A stretch of 64,000 nt of DNA from Elysia chlorotica (lineage: Eukaryota > Mollusca > Gastropoda > Plakobranchidae), in the NCBI GenBank assembly GCA_003991915.1, contig RQTK01000218.1, positions 8,654 through 72,653 of the forward strand. Direction: 5' to 3'. Shown here piece by piece: positions 60,801 through 64,000 of this stretch; within the stretch, counting starts at the first letter, position 1, and every line of letters begins with the position of its first letter. The notes under the pieces were generated by a model, which saw only the letters and a program-made list of their open reading frames with translations, was not told where the DNA came from and made no database searches. The position numbers and the translations under genes were made by a program.

Positions 60801-63800
60801 CAATCTAGTACATGCTAAAATAATTAATTATGATATAATATGAAGGTCTTGTGGGCAGTTTAGGCAATTAACTTTTTAGAATAGTCTGTAGTGGAATTTA
60901 CCAACACCAGTGAATAACTAAAATAACATTGAAAAGCGATGATATTATATTTTGAATTTGGGAAATCATCCATCCATTGACCAAAGACTGAGGTGTCATT
61001 AGACTCTTCTGGATAGCTTATCTATAATATGACGTAGCAAATTATTTTCTATTATCACCTGTTATGGGCAACATTGCATCATTTTTGCAGAATACATGTA
61101 TACAAAACAAGGATCCTGGAAGTGGAGAGTTTTTCTTTGTGATTTTCTTTTTTATGTTTGAACTTAAACTTAAAAGATAAACTTGATATTTCAATGAAAT
61201 TAAGAAAGTCAACAAAATGTTCCTCTTGTGTGGATTTATATTGCCTTTTTTTGCAGGTGGTAGGAAAGACCGGTGGAAACCTCATATATATTTTGAATAG
61301 CCAAGGATTTGATCTAAATTTTGAATCAAAGGACTCGAATTACACATACCTGAACAACAAAATTGTTAAAACTGGTAGACAGTTACTTACTTAATTTGAA
61401 AAAAAACTGCGTTTATATAGTTCTCTATTGTTTTCTTTCTCCCAACCTCATTTTTTTTATAAAGGTATATTTTTGTCAGCAATAAACACTGAATTCTGCT
61501 TGACTTCTGTAATGTCTATTGGTGGGGCGAATTAAGAGAATCAAACCAGAAAATTTGAGGTTTCCACTGTAGAATGATCTTTTTTTGAGTAAACCTGGGT
61601 AATGGATAAACAAAATTAATTTCTGAAACATAACTTGATACATTGATTGAATCAGAATTTAGTAAAATTATCATTGTAATTGAGACCTACATGTACTAAT
61701 ACTTTTCTTTTCTTTGTTTTCCAGCCTTTTCCCTTCAGGGTTGCCTTTTTCAAATAAGCCAATGGTTGAACAGAATGCTTCTGTGAAAGCATCACCAAGG
61801 TCTGCTCTTGATGTCAAACCGGGCACAGAAAACAAACCTCCCGAATTCTCTTACAGTAACAAAGAGGTCAAAGTTGAACAGTCTGCAACTTGTGGTCGGT
61901 TTTCCTACTCCACAAATCCATTCTTGGTGAACCCCAGACCTGTACCCCCTATCCCTACTGTAGAAATGCGACCTGTTGGCCCTTTGAGAAAAACTGTCAG
62001 AGACATTCGCCTTCGTCCTCGACAAACTCTGTGTTCCAAGTGCAAGTCTTCTATCCACGAAAGCCTTAAGGGCAACAGCTCCTCAGAAGACCAAAAGTGC
62101 CACTCATCAGATTCTAAATCATCAAGGACTTTGCTCACCGAGAAAAAATCATATAAAGTAAAGTCTAGTGCTACTTCTCACACAAACTCAGTCTCCCATG
62201 ATACTCAAAGGAAACGGAGGGGCTCAAACCAGACACCCATGGTTCTTTTAGAAGACATAAAGCACAAATACATGAAGACTTCTGAGAAGAAAGGTTCAAA
62301 AGTATCAAGTAGTGGTGCCAAAAACACAAAGAGTGAGCTCGGTGCAGGTAAGAACTTAGGTAGAAATAACTGTAAGGATTTATACAAACCAGATCAAAAG
62401 CCTATGAACTCAAGGACAAGAAGTATACGGTCTTCCAGTGTGGGCAATACGATTTCATGTTCTGTTCAAAACTCAAATGTGCATGACTGGCTTGAAGAAA
62501 TAGATCAGGCTTCTGACTTAAAGTTATCAGTAGTTCAAGTAAATAAGCATCTAAAAAAGGACAAAAACTTTGCGAATGAAAAGAACTCAAAGCCATCTCC
62601 TGCAATAAAAATATCCATAGGGGATGGAGCAGTTCTGAAAATACCGCCTCGTTTACCTGCGGAGGAGGCAAAGTTCAGTGAGCAACAAAACTGGCCACAG
62701 GTGGCTGATTTGACCAACTGCTCTAATATTTTGAACCCAGTTCAGCACAAAAAGTCCAAAAAGGCTGCGAAAAAGTCAAAAGACAAAGACAAATGTAGAT
62801 CAGCTTCATGCTGTGAAAAATCTGAATGTCCTGATGCAGAGGCAATTGATTCAGCTTCTTTTAAAACTTCAAAGAAACACAAAAAGAAGCACCGTCACAA
62901 ACATGATGAGCCTCTTGCTGTTGAAAGCCTACCTGGTGAAAACACATGGCATGATATAAAGATGGAAGGACAATCAAACGAATGTCAGAGAATTGAGCAT
63001 TTCAGTCAAGAGTCCAACACTTTACTTTCATCAACTTGGAATGACACCATGTTTGACAATAAACCTATGATTGAGCAGCCAAGACCACGGTTATTGTACA
63101 CTTGGAAACAAAACCAAGGATTATCCAGAGTTGCATCTTCCCCAAAACAGTCATCAACGAGTATGTCTCCTTCGTCCTATTTGTTTAAGAGCTCCCCTGT
63201 TCTACCTTTGAGAGTGAGCAACTCGCCGCACCGCAGGAAAAACGCTTCTCCTGCTCGAGTCATCAGTGCCTCGCCAAACTGGCATGTCACAAGTCCTCAA
63301 AACGTGATTTTAAAAGACTATCCCCTGCGCAGTAAAAGTATAAGTGGTCACTCCTCGTCTGGGCTGAGCTCTGAAAACCTGGCAGCCTCTGAGCACTGTG
63401 TGGGTCAGGTATCGGAGGACAGTCAGTCTCACTCGAGTGGAGTCGACTCCAACATTAGTGATTTCTGTGATGGCGAGTTTGGGGAGGAGATCAACAGTGA
63501 AGATGAATTCTTTTTTCGTGAGCAATCACCTGGCTTAGAAAGAGATGGAAATGGCGAGGACGATGATAATCTTAAACCGCTCATGATGAAAATACAAACT
63601 CAGAATGTAAATGAGTGTGTATTGGAAGAAGGCCGCGAGGTTCGAGTTGGAGACGTTGTCTGGGGGAAGATTCCAGGATTTCCATGGTGGCCTGGTCGAG
63701 TGTCGAGCATCACCGTCACTCAGCGCGACAACGACGTGGTGATAACGCAGCTGGCCAAAGTTTGTTGGTTTGGGTCAAACACCATGTCGCATGTGCACTG

Positions 63801-63954
63801 TGCAGATTTGTACCCATTCTTGGAAGAGTTTAAAGCTCGTTACAACAAAAAGAAGAAGGGGCAATATAGGGTGGCTATAAAACAAGCAACTATTGCTGCT
63901 CAAATGTTGACAGATGCACGCGAGGGTGATTTTTCATTTGAAGGTTATGAGTGA
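57670..63954 (+). CDS. PWWP2: PWWP2-type chromatin protein
   Basis: PWWP2 proteins bind methylated H3K36 and H2A.Z nucleosomes and link to a NuRD-type deacetylase complex in vertebrates. Exons 57670-57818 and 61725-63954, joined in phase 2 (GG/C), give 792 residues plus TGA; human PWWP2A is of similar length. Exon 1 encodes a conserved start, 'VKGVRLTVIVEYSFENLIAV' and 'FRGVLLENDTG'; after the junction the frame reads 'LFPSGLPF'. Residues about 90-130 carry 'MRPVGPLRKTVRDIRLRPRQ' followed by CSKCKSSI, a family block with a CxxC. A long Ser/Lys-rich disordered middle follows. The PWWP domain fills the last 105 residues: 'VGDVVWGKIPGFPWWPGRV' with the PWWP core at 63682-63693, and 'KVCWFGSNTMSHV'. 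The aromatic cage residues appear intact. Identification is nearly certain; A versus B cannot be assigned in an invertebrate. Confidence 0.94.
57890..57932. repeat. Palindromic AGATCT/TCTAGA tandem patch
   Basis: Overlapping copies of GATCTA, forming self-complementary sequence, 72 bases after the PWWP2 exon 1 donor. Confidence 0.85.
58890..59037 (+). mobile_element. Possible CR1/L2-like LINE piece before the endonuclease
   Basis: The frame reads 'IPKEIRIRKQGNKGGVRGRN' and 'NRRGA', like the basic 'RKRGKRGGVR' segment just before the endonuclease of CR1/L2-type elements. Short and isolated. Confidence 0.4.
59536..60070 (-). mobile_element. RTE-like LINE tail with flanking direct duplication
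   Basis: Minus strand 60019-59601 carries the 3' end of an RTE-like element ('MWMYRKMIRTSWKDIKTNSE', 'KLTYYGPVRRHDTLEGKIEG', 'KRGRGRRRKSWIENI') and a 'gatgatgaggataatgatg' tail. It is flanked by copies of the same sequence at 59536-59600 and 60020-60070 ('aatttaacccttgtttaagt', 'aggaaagcagtgagcctttt'). The left copy has 14 extra bases. Confidence 0.85.
60330..60525 (+). mobile_element. LINE fragment, post-RT block
   Basis: Reads 'STLVSSVLTFAIINFWGGNI' and 'QKQDKDRLNKIVRKAGEIV', the well-known 'SVLTF...W.GN...KQDK.RL..I..KAG' block of invertebrate non-LTR polymerases. One frameshift upstream. Confidence 0.75.
61725..63954 (+). CDS. PWWP2: PWWP2 exon 2: most of the protein
   Basis: Acceptor 'ctttgttttccag' ends at 61724; TGA at 63952-63954. 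It codes 742 residues after the split Gly. It holds the CSKCKSS block near 62035, basic runs (KKHKKKHRHKHD near 62870-62905), an acidic stretch near 63470-63570, and the PWWP domain from about 63640. Confidence 0.95.
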
Positions 63955-64000
63955 ATGCGTTATACTACACTTTTAATATGGTGATTAGAAATGGAGATGG
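63955..64000 (+). other. Start of PWWP2 3' UTR
   Basis: The 46 bases after the stop codon to the window edge; no signal is visible. Confidence 0.8.

Larger units (their letters stand above)
57819..61724. other. PWWP2 intron
   Basis: Intron of 3906 bases. It contains an AGATCT tandem patch (57890-57932), a possible LINE N-terminal piece (58890-59037), an RTE-like tail with flanking duplication (59536-60070) and another LINE piece (60330-60525). The rest is AT-rich. Confidence 0.85.

Overview
This is an animal nuclear genome window: long AT-rich introns with GT-AG junctions, many microsatellites, tRNA-derived SINE copies and several kinds of decayed LINE. The gene set and the repeat style point to a lophotrochozoan, most likely a gastropod mollusc. 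That taxonomic call is an inference; no species-diagnostic sequence was recognised.

Four protein-coding genes can be rebuilt exon by exon. (1) Positions 2428-27303, plus strand: a KDM3/JMJD1C-type histone H3K9 demethylase. It has 19 exons in one continuous reading frame of 2430 codons plus stop, is open at the 5' end, and has complete zinc-binding, LxxLL and JmjC regions. (2) Positions 37940-47946, plus strand: a class II DYRK kinase, DYRK2-like, with nine visible exons of about 525 residues. One exon is cut by a 502-base assembly gap, and one intron appears to use a GC donor. (3) Positions 50883-55384, minus strand: TACO1/YebC-family mitochondrial translational activator, five exons, 316 residues, complete. 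(4) Positions 57670-63954, plus strand: a PWWP2-type chromatin protein, two exons, 792 residues, complete.

Layout: 1-2427 is upstream or intronic sequence of KDM3. 2428-27303 is KDM3, followed by an AT-rich probable 3' UTR to about 29.56 kb. 29.6-37.9 kb is an intergenic region full of SINE and LINE debris. 37.9-48.3 kb is the DYRK gene, with LINE remnants in at least four introns. 48.3-50.9 kb separates the convergent DYRK and TACO1 ends. TACO1 and PWWP2 are then divergent, about 2.3 kb apart, with a LINE fragment between them. The 3.9-kb PWWP2 intron holds more LINE fragments, one of them flanked by a direct duplication.

The genes do not form an operon or a shared pathway. Two (KDM3, PWWP2) act on chromatin, one is a signalling kinase and one works in mitochondrial translation. 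The least explained parts are an intronic reading frame at 25517-25846 with one in-frame TGA, a SINE family whose shared body carries two different tRNA-like heads, an unidentified repeat present twice in KDM3 introns, and a consistent sense-strand CT orientation of every long dinucleotide run inside the genes.
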